From: Niallia circulans | GTDB lineage: Bacteria > Bacillota > Bacilli > Bacillales > Cytobacillaceae | Assembly (NCBI RefSeq): GCF_007273535.1 | Contig: NZ_RIBP01000004.1 | Location: 1,092,001 to 1,156,000, forward strand | DNA: 64,000 bases | Direction: 5' to 3' | Part shown: in pieces, positions 1 to 8,098 of the stretch | Layout of the letters: every line of letters begins with the position of its first letter | Numbering within the stretch: position 1 is the stretch's first letter | Made by a program: the position numbers and the translations under genes | The notes under the pieces: model-generated | Database searches by the model: none | Told to the model about the DNA's origin: nothing | Seen by the model: the letters and a program-made list of their open reading frames with translations, nothing else

Positions 1-154
1 TGGACTTGTCGGAGCGGGCGGCATGGGAAGTATATTGAAGCAGACAATGGACTTGTTTCAATACGGAAAAACATCTACAGTCATAGCTATTATGGTCATA
101 TTGATATTAATGGTGGAATATGTGACAAACCGGGTAAGGGAGAGATTAATTTAA
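1..154 (+). CDS. phnE: Phosphonate-type ABC transporter permease, C-terminal fragment
   Basis: Only the last 50 codons are present (reading from base 2); the gene begins before the window. The fragment reads GLVGAGGMG, then a hydrophobic segment, and ends VTNRVRERLI. It is closely similar to the end of the next gene (GMVGAGGIG near its C-terminus, ending MTNQIRRRM), so the two are paired PhnE-type permeases of one importer. One base separates its stop codon from the next ATG, which indicates translational coupling. The substrate is probably a phosphonate, phosphite or related phosphorus compound, but the binding protein that would support this lies outside the window. Confidence 0.85.
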   Translation, partial: GLVGAGGMGSILKQTMDLFQYGKTSTVIAIMVILILMVEYVTNRVRERLI

Positions 155-155
155 A

Positions 156-1001
156 ATGTCAAAAGGTCAAATGCCTGTCCCTGAAACAGTATTGGTAAAA
201 GAAAAAGCTTTTGCGAAGAAAAAAATTCCAATTGCCCATAAACAAACAAAACGGCAACAGCAATACTTCTTCGTGACGGCTGGAATATTATTTGTCATTT
301 GTTTTACGCAAATAGATTTAAGCTTTACCCAATTTCAGGCGGGAGTGGCTAGAATCCCGTCGGTTCTTGAGATGATGATGCAAATATCATTTGCTGAACT
401 CCCTGAGCTAGCAAGTGAAATGGTTGTTTCCTTAGTAACAGCGTTCCTAAGTCTTGTACTTAGCATTATATTTGCTGTCGTCCTTTCATTTCTTGCAGCA
501 AGAAATACGACCCCAAACAAATATTTTGGGATGCTGCTGCGATTTTTATTTATGATAATCCGTGCTATCCCTGCTACTGTATGGGTTTTAATTGCTGTAG
601 CCAGCATCGGATTTGGGACAATGGCGGGTGTGTTAGGTCTTATCTTTCCGACACTTTCTTATTTAGTAAAATCCTTTTCAGCCCAGATTGAGGAAGTAGG
701 CCAAGAGACGATTGAAGCATTGCAATCAGTTGGAGCAACATGGTGGCATATTGTTTTTCGTGGCTTGATTCCAACGCTTCTTACTAGTTTTCTCGCAATT
801 ACAGCTTTCCGATTTGAAATGAACGTAGCTGAATCTGTTATTTTAGGCATGGTTGGTGCAGGTGGTATAGGGCTTTTAATTCAAGGATATATCTCCTTCT
901 ATGACTTTAGCAGTCTTAGTCTAGGGATAATCATGGTTTTTATTACTATGTTTACACTTGAATTTATGACAAACCAAATTCGCAGACGCATGTCACATTA
1001 G
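156..1001 (+). CDS. phnE: Phosphonate-type ABC transporter permease PhnE
   Basis: This 281-aa inner-membrane permease has a basic cytoplasmic N-terminus of about 45 residues, a first membrane segment at about 37-55 and four or five more. The cytoplasmic coupling loop (EAA motif of binding-protein-dependent permeases) is visible as [20 protein letters not shown], followed by a GAGGIG turn. It is the second of two permeases and starts 1 nt after the first. It is followed 10 nt later by the ATPase gene phnC. In many bacteria the order is C-D-E; here the ATPase comes last. The assignment to the phosphonate/phosphite family rests on the PhnC/PhnE sequence type; the true substrate is inferred. Confidence 0.88.
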   Translation: MSKGQMPVPETVLVKEKAFAKKKIPIAHKQTKRQQQYFFVTAGILFVICFTQIDLSFTQFQAGVARIPSVLEMMMQISFAELPELASEMVVSLVTAFLSLVLSIIFAVVLSFLAARNTTPNKYFGMLLRFLFMIIRAIPATVWVLIAVASIGFGTMAGVLGLIFPTLSYLVKSFSAQIEEVGQETIEALQSVGATWWHIVFRGLIPTLLTSFLAITAFRFEMNVAESVILGMVGAGGIGLLIQGYISFYDFSSLSLGIIMVFITMFTLEFMTNQIRRRMSH

Positions 1002-1011
1002 GAGGAGTATT

Positions 1012-1785
1012 ATGGATAGCGTTCTTAAAATTACAAATCTAGTAAAACGATATAATGGTGGCACACTGGCATTAAAAGATATTAATCTGGAAGTGAAAAA
1101 GGGTGAATTTATTGCCGTCATCGGTCCAAGCGGTGCGGGTAAATCAACGTTACTTCGCAGTATTAACCGTTTAATTGAATCGACAGAAGGTTCTATTGAA
1201 TTTCTTGATCAGCGTATAGAAAAGGCGAATAAAAGCGAATTGAGAAAAATCAGGTCAAAGATGGGCATGATCTTTCAGCATTATAACCTGATTTATCGAT
1301 CAAGTGTCCTTGAAAATGTTCTTCATGGACGATTAGGCTATATGGGCTCAGTTGCTGGAGTGTTTAACCGCTATAAGGAAGAGGATAAGCAGGAAGCGAT
1401 TATGTTGCTAAAGAAGGTTGGATTAGAAGCAGAAATCTATAAGCGAGCCGATGAGCTTTCTGGAGGGCAAAAACAGCGTGTTGGCGTTTGCCGTGCCTTG
1501 GCCCAAAATCCAGAGCTTATCTTGGCAGATGAACCAATCGCCTCCTTGGATCCAAAATCATCAGCTGTTGTGATGGATGCCATTTATAAAAACTGCAAAG
1601 AGCAAGGCATCGCCTGTTTGGTTAATCTCCACCAAGTCGATGTAGCCAAAAGATATGCAACAAGAATAGTGGCAGTTAAAGCAGGCACTATTGTCTTTGA
1701 TGGTCAGGCAAGTGAATTAACGGAGGAAATGATTGAATATCTCTATGAGGGAAAAGAGCAAGAAATATTTGAGACAGCCAATTAA
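1012..1785 (+). CDS. phnC: Phosphonate-type ABC transporter ATP-binding protein PhnC
   Basis: This 257-aa ATPase drives the permease pair encoded just upstream. Walker A is GPSGAGKST (about residues 38-46), the Q-loop lies at MIFQHYNLI, the ABC signature is [15 protein letters not shown], Walker B is [12 protein letters not shown] and the switch histidine is in NLHQVD. The VCRAL and NLHQVD wording and the long insert after NLI ([16 protein letters not shown]) are typical of PhnC rather than of amino-acid or metal ATPases. A GGAGG site (1002-1006) precedes the ATG. It belongs to the phnE-phnE-phnC-phosphatase operon. Confidence 0.92.
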   Translation: MDSVLKITNLVKRYNGGTLALKDINLEVKKGEFIAVIGPSGAGKSTLLRSINRLIESTEGSIEFLDQRIEKANKSELRKIRSKMGMIFQHYNLIYRSSVLENVLHGRLGYMGSVAGVFNRYKEEDKQEAIMLLKKVGLEAEIYKRADELSGGQKQRVGVCRALAQNPELILADEPIASLDPKSSAVVMDAIYKNCKEQGIACLVNLHQVDVAKRYATRIVAVKAGTIVFDGQASELTEEMIEYLYEGKEQEIFETAN

Positions 1786-1808
1786 GCAAAAAGAAAGGGT
1801 GTAAATAC

Positions 1809-2603
1809 ATGGAGAATCAAGGTTTGATAGCGAGCACAAAGAACAGAATCATTCCGTTTGAAGGAATCCGTAATTTTCGTGATATGGGTGGCTATAAAAC
1901 AGAAGATGGTCGAACAGTGAAGTATGGAGTTTTTTACCGATCGGCAGAATTAACGGACATGACTGATAAAGATAAAGAAATATTTAGTTCACTGGGCATA
2001 AAGTATATATTTGATTATCGGGATGATGGTGAAGCTTCAGTGAAACCGGATCCTGTTATAGCAGGTGTCAGAAACGAGAGAATACCTGCCATTGCAGGAG
2101 AGGTACAGGGGCTTGTTCAATCGATGGAAGACTTGGTGAAAAGTGAGTTATTCAAGGATCTGAAGACAATTGGATTAGCTGATATGTATGGAAAAATGGC
2201 ACTAAATAATCGTTCATATAGCAGGCTGTTCGAAATTATTCAAGATCCAGAATTTATGGGGATTCTCCATCATTGCGCAGCAGGCAAGGATAGAACTGGA
2301 GTTGGAGCAGCGCTTATTCTCTCAGCATTAGGGGTTCCTAAGGAAGTAGTAATAGAAGATTACTTAATTACAAACGAGACGTTGCATGAATTCCAAGAAA
2401 TGATAAAAGCAGAGCTGTTAGGCAAGCTGACAGAAGAGCAGATGAAGCTGTTTGATGCAATGATGGCTGCTAAAGAGGAATATATACAAGCAATGTTTAC
2501 AGCTATTGAGGAAACCTATGGAAATTTACATACTTACTTCGAAAAGGAATTGAACTTAACAGCTGAAAAACGTATTGCCTTACAAAATTTATGGCTAGAA
2601 TAA
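1809..2603 (+). CDS. Tyrosine/serine protein phosphatase (Y_phosphatase3 type)
   Basis: This 264-aa cytoplasmic phosphatase of the dual-specificity superfamily carries the P-loop signature HCX5R as HCAAGKDRTG, with the nucleophile at Cys156 and phosphate-binding Arg162. The N-terminal block NFRDMGGYKTEDGRTVKYGVFYRSAEL is the usual opening of the bacterial tyrosine/serine phosphatase 3 family, and FDYRDDGE supplies the upstream acidic region. It starts 23 nt after phnC with an AAAGGGTG ribosome site and a terminator follows, so it is the last gene of the transporter operon. Related proteins act on phosphoproteins or phosphoinositides. The operon suggests a role in handling imported phosphorus compounds, but that is inference. 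Confidence 0.85.
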   Translation: MENQGLIASTKNRIIPFEGIRNFRDMGGYKTEDGRTVKYGVFYRSAELTDMTDKDKEIFSSLGIKYIFDYRDDGEASVKPDPVIAGVRNERIPAIAGEVQGLVQSMEDLVKSELFKDLKTIGLADMYGKMALNNRSYSRLFEIIQDPEFMGILHHCAAGKDRTGVGAALILSALGVPKEVVIEDYLITNETLHEFQEMIKAELLGKLTEEQMKLFDAMMAAKEEYIQAMFTAIEETYGNLHTYFEKELNLTAEKRIALQNLWLE

Positions 2604-2612
2604 AAGCTTCCT

Positions 2613-2642
2613 GAAAAGAGTCTTGTGAAAGGCTCTTTTTTG
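2613..2642 (+). terminator. Rho-independent terminator of the phn operon
   Basis: An imperfect stem AAAAGAGTC / GGCTCTTTT (one G-U pair) with loop TTGTGAAA is followed by a run of T. It lies 10 nt after the phosphatase stop codon. Confidence 0.75.
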
Positions 2643-2729
2643 TTTGGTAGTTGTTCTGGCTTATTAGTATTTTAAGTTCTATTGTCCTATTACCTAAAAT
2701 ATGACAATATACGATATTGAAATCATTAA

Positions 2730-2743
2730 TGAAAACGTTTACA
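2730..2743 (+). promoter_or_regulatory. CcpA-binding cre site upstream of cstA
   Basis: TGAAAACGTTTACA matches the published consensus TGWNANCGNTNWCA at every defined position. It lies 50 nt before the cstA start, in the promoter/leader position typical of catabolite-repressed genes. This predicts repression of cstA while a preferred sugar is available. Confidence 0.75.
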
Positions 2744-2793
2744 ATAAGTCTGTATATGCATGTTGAAGTAATTATCAAAGGAGGCTGACTAAA

Positions 2794-4599
2794 GTGAATG
2801 CTATTACAATCGTAATTGGAACGATGTGCTTCTTAATGATTGCGTATCGTTTGTATGGTACCTTCATGGCTGCTAAAGTGTTAAAGCTGAAGGAAATGGA
2901 GGAACGAAAAAAGACCCCTGCTCATGAGCTGAATGATGGAAAGGATTATGTGCCTACAAACAAATGGGTTACGTTTGGCCATCATTTTGCGGCAATCGCT
3001 GCAGCTGGTCCGCTTGTCGGTCCAATCCTTGCTGCGCAGTTTGGCTATTTGCCAGGTTTGCTTTGGCTGTTGATTGGGGCAGTTATTGGAGGGGCTGTTC
3101 ATGATGCTGTTGTTCTGTTCGCATCTATGCGCAAGAAGGGAAAGTCACTTTCAGAAGTAGCGAAGGAAGAGTTGGGTCCTGTTGCGGGCTTTTGTACAGG
3201 ACTTGCAATGCTGTTCATCATTACGATTACGATGGCGGGGCTTTCAATGGTTGTACTTCATGCACTTGAGCGCAACCCATGGGGAACGTTTGCGGTAGGG
3301 ATTACAATTCCAATTGCGATGGGTGTTGGTTTATTCTATAAGAAGACAGGTAATTTGAAGCTGGCCAGTACAGTTGGGTTCATTCTTCTTATGATTGGTG
3401 TCTTTATTGGGCCATCCATTCAAGAAACTGCGTTAGGAGAATTCTTGACCTTTGATTCAAAAACATTAGCGGTTATTCTCCCCATATATGCCTTCTTTGC
3501 AGCAGCATTGCCAGTATGGCTGTTGTTAGCACCAAGGGATTATTTAAGCAGCTTTATGAAAATCGGTGTATTTATTGCGTTGATTATTGGTGTCTTTATT
3601 ATAAATCCTGATGTGCAAATGCCTGCTTTCACAGAGTTCATACATGGCGGCGGCCCTGTTATTGCTGGTCCTGTTTGGCCGTTCATTTCGATTACGATTG
3701 CCTGTGGGGCGATTTCCGGTTTCCATGCTTTTGTTGGTTCTGGAACGACTCCAAAAATGCTCGACCGTTGGCAGGATATAAAAATAGTCGGCTTTGGCGG
3801 TATGCTTGTTGAATGTTTAGTTGCTGTTATGGCTTTAATTGCAGCTGTTTCCTTACAACCAGGTGATTATTTTGCTATTAACTCAACACCAGAAGTATTT
3901 AAAACTCTTGGTATGTCAGCAGTTCATTTGCCTGAGCTTAGCCAGGAAATTGGTCTAGACTTGGAAGGCAGAACTGGTGGAGCTGTTTCCTTAGCTGTTG
4001 GAATGACCTATATTTTTACGAGCATTCCTTGGTTTGATAATCTTGCACCGCATTTCTTCCAGTTTGTCATCATGTTCGAGGCAGTCTTCATTTTAACAGC
4101 TATTGATGCAGGGACGCGTGTAGCGCGCTACTTGATTCAGGATTTCTTTGGTGAGGTATATAAACCACTAAAACGCGTCGATTGGTTGCCTGGCAATATA
4201 TTTGCAAGCGCATTAGCATGTCTTGCATGGGGGTATCTACTGTTCTCTGGAGATATTGGCTCCGTTTGGGCACTCTTTGGTGTTTCTAACCAGCTGATGG
4301 CATCCATTGGCTTAATTGTGGGAGCAACAGTCATTTTGAAAATAGCTGATAAGCGCAGCTATATCCTTACTTGTCTCATACCGCTTGCGTATCTATTTGT
4401 AACAGTTAATGCTGCGGGTTATTGGATGATTACAAATGTATATTTGAATCCAGATGCTGCAGGATATAATGTTGTTAACGGAGTATTGTCGATTATTATG
4501 CTTGTGCTTGGAATGATTATTGTAATAGCAGCAATTAAGAAGTGGGTTGAAATTTGGAAAACTCCGAGTTTAAGAGGAGATAAATATCTTTCTGCATAA
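2794..4599 (+). CDS. cstA: Carbon starvation protein A family transporter
   Basis: This 601-aa polytopic membrane protein has about 15 hydrophobic segments and the family's conserved blocks: FGHHFAAIAAAGPLVGPILAAQFGYLPGLLW near residues 62-92, GAVHDAVVLFASMRKKGKSL, and FHAFVGSGTTPKML. Length fits Bacillus CstA (about 600 aa); E. coli CstA is longer. Family members import peptides or pyruvate when carbon is scarce. The start is GTG, preceded by AAAGGAGG at 2777-2784. The perfect cre site upstream implies CcpA control, which fits a carbon-starvation role. It appears to be monocistronic. Confidence 0.9.
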   Translation: MNAITIVIGTMCFLMIAYRLYGTFMAAKVLKLKEMEERKKTPAHELNDGKDYVPTNKWVTFGHHFAAIAAAGPLVGPILAAQFGYLPGLLWLLIGAVIGGAVHDAVVLFASMRKKGKSLSEVAKEELGPVAGFCTGLAMLFIITITMAGLSMVVLHALERNPWGTFAVGITIPIAMGVGLFYKKTGNLKLASTVGFILLMIGVFIGPSIQETALGEFLTFDSKTLAVILPIYAFFAAALPVWLLLAPRDYLSSFMKIGVFIALIIGVFIINPDVQMPAFTEFIHGGGPVIAGPVWPFISITIACGAISGFHAFVGSGTTPKMLDRWQDIKIVGFGGMLVECLVAVMALIAAVSLQPGDYFAINSTPEVFKTLGMSAVHLPELSQEIGLDLEGRTGGAVSLAVGMTYIFTSIPWFDNLAPHFFQFVIMFEAVFILTAIDAGTRVARYLIQDFFGEVYKPLKRVDWLPGNIFASALACLAWGYLLFSGDIGSVWALFGVSNQLMASIGLIVGATVILKIADKRSYILTCLIPLAYLFVTVNAAGYWMITNVYLNPDAAGYNVVNGVLSIIMLVLGMIIVIAAIKKWVEIWKTPSLRGDKYLSA

Positions 4600-4609
4600 T
4601 TTTAAGGAA

Positions 4610-4638
4610 AGTCTGCGGGCGATGTTTGCCGTCAGACT
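4610..4638 (+). terminator. Possible terminator hairpin after cstA
   Basis: A stem AGTCTG...CAGACT with an inner GGGC/GCC-rich part lies just after the cstA stop. There is no clear T tract, so it may be a processing or stability hairpin rather than a strong terminator. Confidence 0.4.
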
Positions 4639-4670
4639 CTCCTAAATTACATAAAAGTAGTTTGAATTAA

Positions 4671-4699
4671 TTGCTGAAGAAAAAAAGTTCTGTTATTAT
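4671..4699 (+). promoter_or_regulatory. SigA-type promoter of the SDR gene
   Basis: The -35 TTGCTG (4671-4676) and -10 TATTAT (4694-4699) are separated by 17 bp. The palindromic operator at 4701-4733 begins just after the -10, so a bound repressor would block transcription. Confidence 0.55.
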
Positions 4700-4700
4700 T

Positions 4701-4733
4701 TAGATATCTATTATTTAGATGTCTAAATAATAG
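4701..4733. promoter_or_regulatory. Palindromic operator (MarR-type), copy 1
   Basis: Two perfect 12-nt arms, CTATTATTTAGA and its reverse complement, surround a TG centre at 4708-4733. A partial copy (TTTAGATATCTA) overlaps its left side. The motif ATTTAGATNTCTAAAT recurs at 4819-4836 and nowhere else that I noticed. MarR proteins bind such AT-rich palindromes, and the marR gene lies directly after the SDR gene. Confidence 0.7.
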
Positions 4734-4743
4734 ATTATTAGGT

Positions 4744-4791
4744 CGTCCTCCAATTTAATAAAGGAGATAGCGCTCACTAAATTAGAGGAGT
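4744..4791 (+). other. Leader inverted repeat between the two operators
   Basis: GTCCTCCAATTTA (from 4744) can pair imperfectly with TAAATTAGAGGAG (ending at 4790). An untranslated AAAGGAG sits in the loop. It could fold in the SDR mRNA leader; no known RNA family is recognised. Confidence 0.3.
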
Positions 4792-4818
4792 CCTATTGTT
4801 CTAAAATGCCAGATATAA

Positions 4819-4836
4819 TATTTAGATATCTAAATA
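4819..4836. promoter_or_regulatory. Palindromic operator (MarR-type), copy 2
   Basis: TATTTAGATATCTAAATA is a perfect 18-bp palindrome with the same core as the operator at 4708-4733, and lies about 107 bp downstream of it (centre to centre). Two such sites flanking the leader suggest cooperative or looping repression of the SDR gene. Confidence 0.65.
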
Positions 4837-4868
4837 AAAACAAAAGACAGTTAGGAGTGTATGTAAAG

Positions 4869-5603
4869 ATGGGAAGATTAGAAAATAAAGTGGCGATTAT
4901 TACGGGGGGAGCATCTGGAATCGGTGAATGCATGGTAGATTTGTTTTGTCAGGAAGGTGCTGTTGTAATTGCTGCAGATATTAATGAGGCGGCACTTGAA
5001 AAGGTTAGCCAAAAGGAAAACGTGTATGGGCTAAAGTTAAATGTAGCTTCCGATGAGGATTGGCAGGATTTAGTGAAAGAAGTGGTAGCAAAGTTCGGAA
5101 AGATTGATATTCTCATAAATAACGCAGGAATCTCTTCTGAAAAAGTGTATCAGGATATTAATTTTGAGGATTGGCAGAAAATGCTTTCTATCAACGGATG
5201 GGGTCCATTTGCAGGGATGAAGCATGTAGCTCCTTACATGGCGGCCCAAAAGAAAGGTTCTATTATCAATATTTCATCCTACACGGCTCAAATTGGTCAA
5301 GGCTTCAATCATTATTCTGCATCAAAAGGCGCTGTTCGTGCTATCTCAAAAGCAGCAGCTACAACTTTTGGGCGTGATGGAGTTCGTGTAAATGCACTTT
5401 TCCCTGGAATTATTGAAACACCAATGACACAGTCCTTAAGCACTTCAAGAGATTTACTTAGCCGCTTAATTCAGACAACACCACTTCAGCGCCTTGGACA
5501 GCCTAATGACATAGCGAAAGCCGCGTTGTTCTTTGCTTCAGATGATTCTGATTATATTACAGGCGCGGAGTTGGTGATTGATGGTGGATTCTCAGCTCAA
5601 TAG
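4869..5603 (+). CDS. Short-chain dehydrogenase/reductase (SDR)
   Basis: This is a classical 244-aa NAD(P)-dependent oxidoreductase. The cofactor motif TGGASGIG lies at residues 12-19, NNAG at 84-87, the catalytic Ser at 136/137 and YSASK at 149-153 (Tyr149, Lys153), and the C-terminus has PGIIETPM and the family ending DGGFSAQ. The ATG at 4869 is preferred: AGGAG lies 11 nt before it and the protein then starts directly at the Rossmann fold. An upstream in-frame ATG at 4806 would add 21 residues and run through the second operator. The substrate cannot be read from sequence; homologues act on 3-oxoacyl, steroid, sugar or cyclohexanol-type alcohols. Control by the adjacent MarR protein is inferred. 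Confidence 0.88.
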   Translation: MGRLENKVAIITGGASGIGECMVDLFCQEGAVVIAADINEAALEKVSQKENVYGLKLNVASDEDWQDLVKEVVAKFGKIDILINNAGISSEKVYQDINFEDWQKMLSINGWGPFAGMKHVAPYMAAQKKGSIINISSYTAQIGQGFNHYSASKGAVRAISKAAATTFGRDGVRVNALFPGIIETPMTQSLSTSRDLLSRLIQTTPLQRLGQPNDIAKAALFFASDDSDYITGAELVIDGGFSAQ

Positions 5604-5617
5604 TAATGTATGATAAG

Positions 5618-5646
5618 AGAGCCCCTGATTAAATCAGGGGCTTTTA
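5618..5646 (+). terminator. Terminator after the SDR gene
   Basis: A 9-bp perfect stem GCCCCTGAT / ATCAGGGGC with a 3-nt loop is followed by TTTT. It lies between the SDR and marR genes, so marR is probably transcribed by read-through or its own weak promoter. Confidence 0.85.
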
Positions 5647-5671
5647 ACAATTATCGAAAGCAGGGATATTT

Positions 5672-6094
5672 ATGGAAGAAAAGACAATTTTCGAAATCAT
5701 CCATAATATGGACAAGGTTACTAATAATTTAATCATTAAGTGGAATAAAATGTTTAATGAAGATCTTGGCATTTCCCACATCCTTGTTCTCAGCCATTTG
5801 GAGAATAAGGGGAATAGCCGTCCGTCCGATATTGCGAAGGCTTTAGGTCTGACTCCTCCCACTTTGACACATTTAGCAGAAAAACTAGTACACAAGGGGT
5901 TAGCCATAAGGATTGTAGATGAAACGGATCGTCGCATCATCTATTTGGGAATTACAGAAAAGGGCAGTGAGATAGTGGTTAAAGCCCACCGAGACGGGGA
6001 AATGCTGCGCCGAAACCTGTTTGAAAGGCTCACAGAAGAAGAAAGGCAGCAGATGTTAAAGATATTTGAGAAGCTGAATAATCCGCAAACTTAG
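5672..6094 (+). CDS. MarR-family transcriptional regulator
   Basis: This 140-aa winged-helix regulator has the layout of MarR: N-terminal dimer helix, helix-turn-helix at about 50-75 (RPSDIAKALGLTPPTLTHLAEKLVHKGLAIR), then the wing with DETDRRIIYLGITEKG, which contains the family's DxRxxxxxLT pattern. The C-terminal helices complete the dimer. It follows the SDR gene by 68 nt, after a terminator. The palindromes upstream of the SDR gene are the obvious candidate targets. The inducer is unknown; MarR proteins typically respond to phenolic or reactive compounds. Confidence 0.88.
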   Translation: MEEKTIFEIIHNMDKVTNNLIIKWNKMFNEDLGISHILVLSHLENKGNSRPSDIAKALGLTPPTLTHLAEKLVHKGLAIRIVDETDRRIIYLGITEKGSEIVVKAHRDGEMLRRNLFERLTEEERQQMLKIFEKLNNPQT

Positions 6095-6106
6095 AGACCG
6101 GAAAAG

Positions 6107-6133
6107 GACGAATAAATTAGGCTCTTATTCGTC
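6107..6133 (-). terminator. Terminator of the globin-coupled receptor gene
   Basis: The stem GACGAATAA / TTATTCGTC with an 8-9 nt loop is followed on the minus strand by CCTTTTCC. It lies between convergent marR and the chemoreceptor gene and may serve both. Confidence 0.65.
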
Positions 6134-6163
6134 TGGTGATTATTTTCTTCTTTATTTGTGTAC

Positions 6164-7462
6164 TTAATAACCTTGCATTGTCTGGTTCAATTCATCTGCT
6201 AACTCTGCTACCTTGGAGCCAGCTTCACCAATTTCTTTTAATATGTTTGTGAAATTGCTCATTTCTTTATTATTTATGTCATTTTTTTCTGTGCTCACTA
6301 TGCTTGCTGTCAAAATTTCATCAAAGCTGGTTACTGTCTCTTGGACATTTTGGTTTGCTGAAATGGTTTTAGAGTTCACTTCATTAATCTGTTTGACGAC
6401 ATCTTCAATTTGCTTTGTCGTTGAAAGAACTAAGCTTGTAATATTGCTTGAAGAAAGCTTCGTCTGCTCCGCAAGCTTTCGTACTTCTGCAGCGACAACA
6501 GAAAAACCTTTCCCATGCTCCCCGGCTCTGGCGGCCTCTATTGCAGCATTTAAAGCAAGAAGATTTGTTTGTTCCGCAATGGTCGTGATAACCGCTACGA
6601 TATCACCAATTTCCCGTGAGTTAGCCTCCAGTGAACCAACGCTTGTCTTAATTTCATTTACACTGTCCTTAAGTGCAACTGTCTCTTCAATGACTTGATC
6701 AAGCTGTCTGCTTCCTTTAATAGAAGATTCCGATGTGACAATAGAGGACCTCAATCCTTCATCCAATTCCTTCGTCATGCTTTCAGAACGAACAACAACA
6801 TCAGCGACAGATGCTCCAACCTGCTCTGACATTGCTGCTAATTCTTCCGTAATAGAACCGATTGTTGTTTTGACTTGTTGCTTTGCTTCCATTTCTTTTA
6901 GTATAGCTGCTTCCTTTTGCAGATCCTGCAGATAAGCGAGGCATAGCTGCAGCTCTAGGTTGAAAATTTTAGTTGTGACTTTAGCTGCTAAAGTCATGCT
7001 TTTAATATCTTCTTGATATTTTTCTTTTAGTAGCTCAAGAATAGTGTTAACAAATACTGCGTTCGTACAAAGATACCAGCGTGCCTCTACACCTACTGCC
7101 AAATAGTACTTAGAAATATTCATTCTTTTTTCTGCAAATTGGTCATCAATAATACCATCAAAGAAGCCTATCACATATTCTTGGCAGCCCTTTAAATCTA
7201 CTCCAATTGAAGTCATGTCTACAACTTTGCGAATTCCAGGATTAGTGTGGTGATAAATAGGGTTATAGATTGTTTCAATATTTGCTTGAATAAATGGCTG
7301 TAGTACTCTAGCTACGGCTAATTCTTCTAAAGTGAGGTCGATTACTGCCAGCTGTTGAACTAAATTAGCATCTTTAGTGACATCTATTTTTACGTTATCC
7401 CGTTCCTGCTCGGCTAACTCCTTTAAGCTGGCTGCTTTTTGTTTCTTTGCAAACATATTCAA
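6164..7462 (-). CDS. Globin-coupled methyl-accepting chemotaxis protein (HemAT-like), proximal His replaced
   Basis: This 432-aa soluble transducer, the same length as B. subtilis HemAT, has an N-terminal protoglobin domain (about 40-195) followed by an MCP signalling domain. The latter contains the conserved hairpin tip [21 protein letters not shown]. No membrane segment is present. The block [15 protein letters not shown] aligns with MFAGVIDDEFIEKR of HemAT; in that register the haem-ligating proximal His of HemAT corresponds to Tyr96 here. It may therefore bind haem through Tyr, or not at all. The start is taken as TTG, 8 nt after AGGAG; an ATG two codons later is possible. Ligand and flagellar output are inferred from the family. 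Confidence 0.85.
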   Translation of the reverse strand: MNMFAKKQKAASLKELAEQERDNVKIDVTKDANLVQQLAVIDLTLEELAVARVLQPFIQANIETIYNPIYHHTNPGIRKVVDMTSIGVDLKGCQEYVIGFFDGIIDDQFAEKRMNISKYYLAVGVEARWYLCTNAVFVNTILELLKEKYQEDIKSMTLAAKVTTKIFNLELQLCLAYLQDLQKEAAILKEMEAKQQVKTTIGSITEELAAMSEQVGASVADVVVRSESMTKELDEGLRSSIVTSESSIKGSRQLDQVIEETVALKDSVNEIKTSVGSLEANSREIGDIVAVITTIAEQTNLLALNAAIEAARAGEHGKGFSVVAAEVRKLAEQTKLSSSNITSLVLSTTKQIEDVVKQINEVNSKTISANQNVQETVTSFDEILTASIVSTEKNDINNKEMSNFTNILKEIGEAGSKVAELADELNQTMQGY

Positions 7463-7683
7463 GTCTATCACTCCTGTTAAAAATAAATATATCCGATCTA
7501 TATGCAAATTTTTACATATAATATATCGGTAAAAACTATCGATTTTTAAGAGTTAGTATAATATTTCCTTTTGTTGTGATTTTCTATTTTTAATAAATTT
7601 TATAAAACTGTTTGCTTTTCACCGACTTTTCACCAAAGGCTACTAAACTACAACTATCGAAAAGGAAAGGTGGAGAGAAAGCA

Positions 7684-8097
7684 ATGAATGCTAGATTCAA
7701 AAAAGGTATTTTCTGGAGCGTGATAATTGCCTCTATTATATTGGCAGTTAGCTTCATCACAAGACTGATTGGAGGTGCTGCAAATTTAGCCTTTGGTCAT
7801 GGACAAGGAATGGGGAACGGAATGCGTCATGGCGGCTTCGGTCATGCGCAAATGATGGGTGGTTTTCACCACAGTCCAAGTTTTTCTTGGTTAGGCTTCT
7901 TGTTATTCCTGATCATTGTAATAGTAGTAATAAATTTAGTTACTAAGCATCTAAAGAAAAAGGCAAAATCAAATTCAATGGAGCAGTTTATTCCTACTTC
8001 AACAATGAATACACCTAAACCACCAGTTAACTTCAGCAATGCCTCTGTTTTAGATGAATGGGAAAGAAACAACACAAATAAAAAGGAGAGATTATAA
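7684..8097 (+). CDS. Small two-segment membrane protein, LiaI-like position
   Basis: This 137-aa protein has membrane segments at about 8-27 and 65-85. The loop between them is rich in Gly, His and Met (GHGQGMGNGMRHGGFGHAQMM), and a basic, then Pro/Asn-rich cytoplasmic tail ends in LDEWERNN. It ends 1 nt before the start of the pspA gene, so the two are coupled. In B. subtilis, liaI encodes a small two-segment membrane protein with a DEWE-containing tail directly before liaH, a PspA homologue, and anchors it. By analogy this protein is probably a membrane anchor for the PspA-like partner. The His/Met loop suggests metal binding, but this is speculation. The start follows GGTGGAG. Confidence 0.7.
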   Translation: MNARFKKGIFWSVIIASIILAVSFITRLIGGAANLAFGHGQGMGNGMRHGGFGHAQMMGGFHHSPSFSWLGFLLFLIIVIVVINLVTKHLKKKAKSNSMEQFIPTSTMNTPKPPVNFSNASVLDEWERNNTNKKERL

Positions 8098-8098
8098 T

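Noticed and set aside
4806..4868. Upstream ATG start for the SDR gene
   Set aside because: It would translate the second operator, and the classical SDR N-terminus and a ribosome site fit the ATG at 4869.
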